This document shows, piece by piece, positions 63,465-64,000 of a stretch of DNA of 64,000 nucleotides (within the stretch, counting starts at the first letter, position 1; every line of letters starts with the position of its first letter). The position numbers were made by a program, and so were the translations under genes. Under the pieces are notes generated by a model that searched no databases, had not been told where the DNA came from, and worked only from the letters and a program-made list of their open reading frames with translations. Source of the DNA: Thalassobius sp047123305. Lineage in GTDB: Bacteria > Pseudomonadota > Alphaproteobacteria > Rhodobacterales > Rhodobacteraceae. The DNA is taken from the NCBI RefSeq assembly GCF_047123305.1, contig NZ_CP138918.1:2046001-2110000 (forward strand). Direction: 5' to 3'.

Positions 63465-64000
63465 ATGAAACTGAAGACGTCTTATTTAGCAATTTTGGCT
63501 GCTGCAACTTCATTGGTGGCAGGCGCTGCACAAGCGGATTGTGAACGCGGCACATTGGATGCGATGTATTGCGATGCCGATGGCGATCTGATCGCGGATA
63601 TCCCCACCGACGCCAGCAAGCAGGTGGATCCCTCCACATTGGTTTTTGCCTACACTCCGGTGGAAGATCCCGCCGTCTACAAAGAGGCCTGGGCTGATTT
63701 CCTGACCTATCTGGAAGAAAAGACCGGCAAAAAAGTTGCCTTTTTCCCGGTGCAATCCAATGCCGCCCAGATCGAGGCGATGCGATCGGGCCGCCTGCAT
63801 ATTGCGGGCTTCAACACCGGCTCAAACCCTCTGGCGGTCAACTGTGCCGGTTTCCGCCCGTTCACCATCATGGCCGGGGCAGATGGATCGTTCGGGTATG
63901 AAATGGAAATCCTGACCTATCCGGGGTCCGGCATCGACTCGGTTGAGGGGATCAAAGGCAAGCAACTTGCCTTCACCTCACCCACCTCGAACTCGGGCTT
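63465..64000 (+). CDS. phnD: Phosphonate/phosphite ABC transporter substrate-binding protein, PhnD (partial)
   Basis: The first 178 codons; the gene runs off the window end. GGGAGG lies before ATG 63465. Signal peptide ending at AAQA (about residue 24). TLVFAYTPVEDPAVYKEAWADF, SNAAQIEAMRSGRLHIAGFNTGSN and KGKQLAFTSPTSNSG follow the PhnD pattern. Likely first gene of a phnDCE-type operon under the DeoR regulator. Confidence 0.9.
   Translation, partial: MKLKTSYLAILAAATSLVAGAAQADCERGTLDAMYCDADGDLIADIPTDASKQVDPSTLVFAYTPVEDPAVYKEAWADFLTYLEEKTGKKVAFFPVQSNAAQIEAMRSGRLHIAGFNTGSNPLAVNCAGFRPFTIMAGADGSFGYEMEILTYPGSGIDSVEGIKGKQLAFTSPTSNSG

Overview
The window reads as a chromosome segment of a marine alphaproteobacterium of the Roseobacter group (Rhodobacteraceae). 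This is inferred from family content and style: dense GC-rich operons with ATGA/TGATG overlaps, BCCT, TRAP and several ABC uptake systems side by side, a Na+-pumping NADH:quinone oxidoreductase operon with its maturation genes, and a C1-amine (sarcosine oxidase) locus. There are no rRNA or tRNA genes and no CRISPR array. Most of the window is organic-nutrient catabolism, arranged as consecutive modules that each carry their own transporter and regulator.

Region 1 (1-10423): the end of a sarcosine oxidase operon (soxA tail, soxG), a GbdR-like GlxA/AraC regulator and a LysR regulator on the minus strand, then a plus-strand operon of aldehyde dehydrogenase, M19 dipeptidase, BCCT betaine-type transporter, a 567-residue unknown protein, a DUF3726 protein and an Ldh-type (DpkA-like) imine/keto-acid reductase. 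Together they look like a catabolic route for a quaternary or cyclic N-methylated amine whose substrate I cannot name. Two spaced TTCAG-type dyads lie in the LysR/operon divergent region.

Region 2 (10424-13226): a mobile-element scar with a decayed IS5-family transposase start, a complete P4-type tyrosine integrase, a 12-bp tandem repeat and two terminator-like hairpins that may mark an attachment site, followed by a DnaQ-like exonuclease.

Region 3 (13439-20350): an unsaturated-uronate module (TRAP transporter, RraA-like protein, GntR regulator, KdgF cupin, 2-keto-3-deoxygluconate kinase, SDR). Four promoters share a 16-bp dyad, TTGTAAATATTTGYAA or close variants, which I infer is the GntR operator. 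The TRAP binding-protein gene has two in-frame TAG codons, both where CAG (Gln) is expected, and the SDR has Glu in place of the catalytic Lys.

Region 4 (20518-37382): a 15-gene operon behind two LacI-type palindromes: a 1,5-anhydro-D-fructose-reductase-like enzyme, CoA-transferase, crotonase, aldehyde dehydrogenase (one frameshift), glucose-type ABC transporter, two GMC oxidoreductases, SDR, Dabb protein, DUF993 protein, its LacI regulator and a glycerate kinase. I do not recognise this combination as a described pathway. It is the best candidate for a new catabolic system here.

Region 5 (37501-47156): an IclR-controlled module of cyclase-family hydrolase, cupin, SDR (one frameshift), 3-hydroxyacyl-CoA-dehydrogenase-type enzyme, LivKGFHM-type ABC transporter and a beta-keto acid cleavage enzyme, closed by a strong terminator.

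Region 6 (47187-64000): housekeeping and miscellaneous genes: a stand-alone PstS-like protein, a CBS-pair protein, a small membrane protein, nqrM-apbE opposite nqrABCDEF, GDP-fucose synthesis (gmd-fcl), a sterol-desaturase-family protein, a hybrid histidine kinase, and a DeoR regulator just ahead of a truncated PhnD phosphonate-binding protein that runs off the end.

Two single-base frameshifts and two amber codons occur in otherwise well-kept genes. They could be real inactivation or base-call errors, and this should be settled before biology is built on them.
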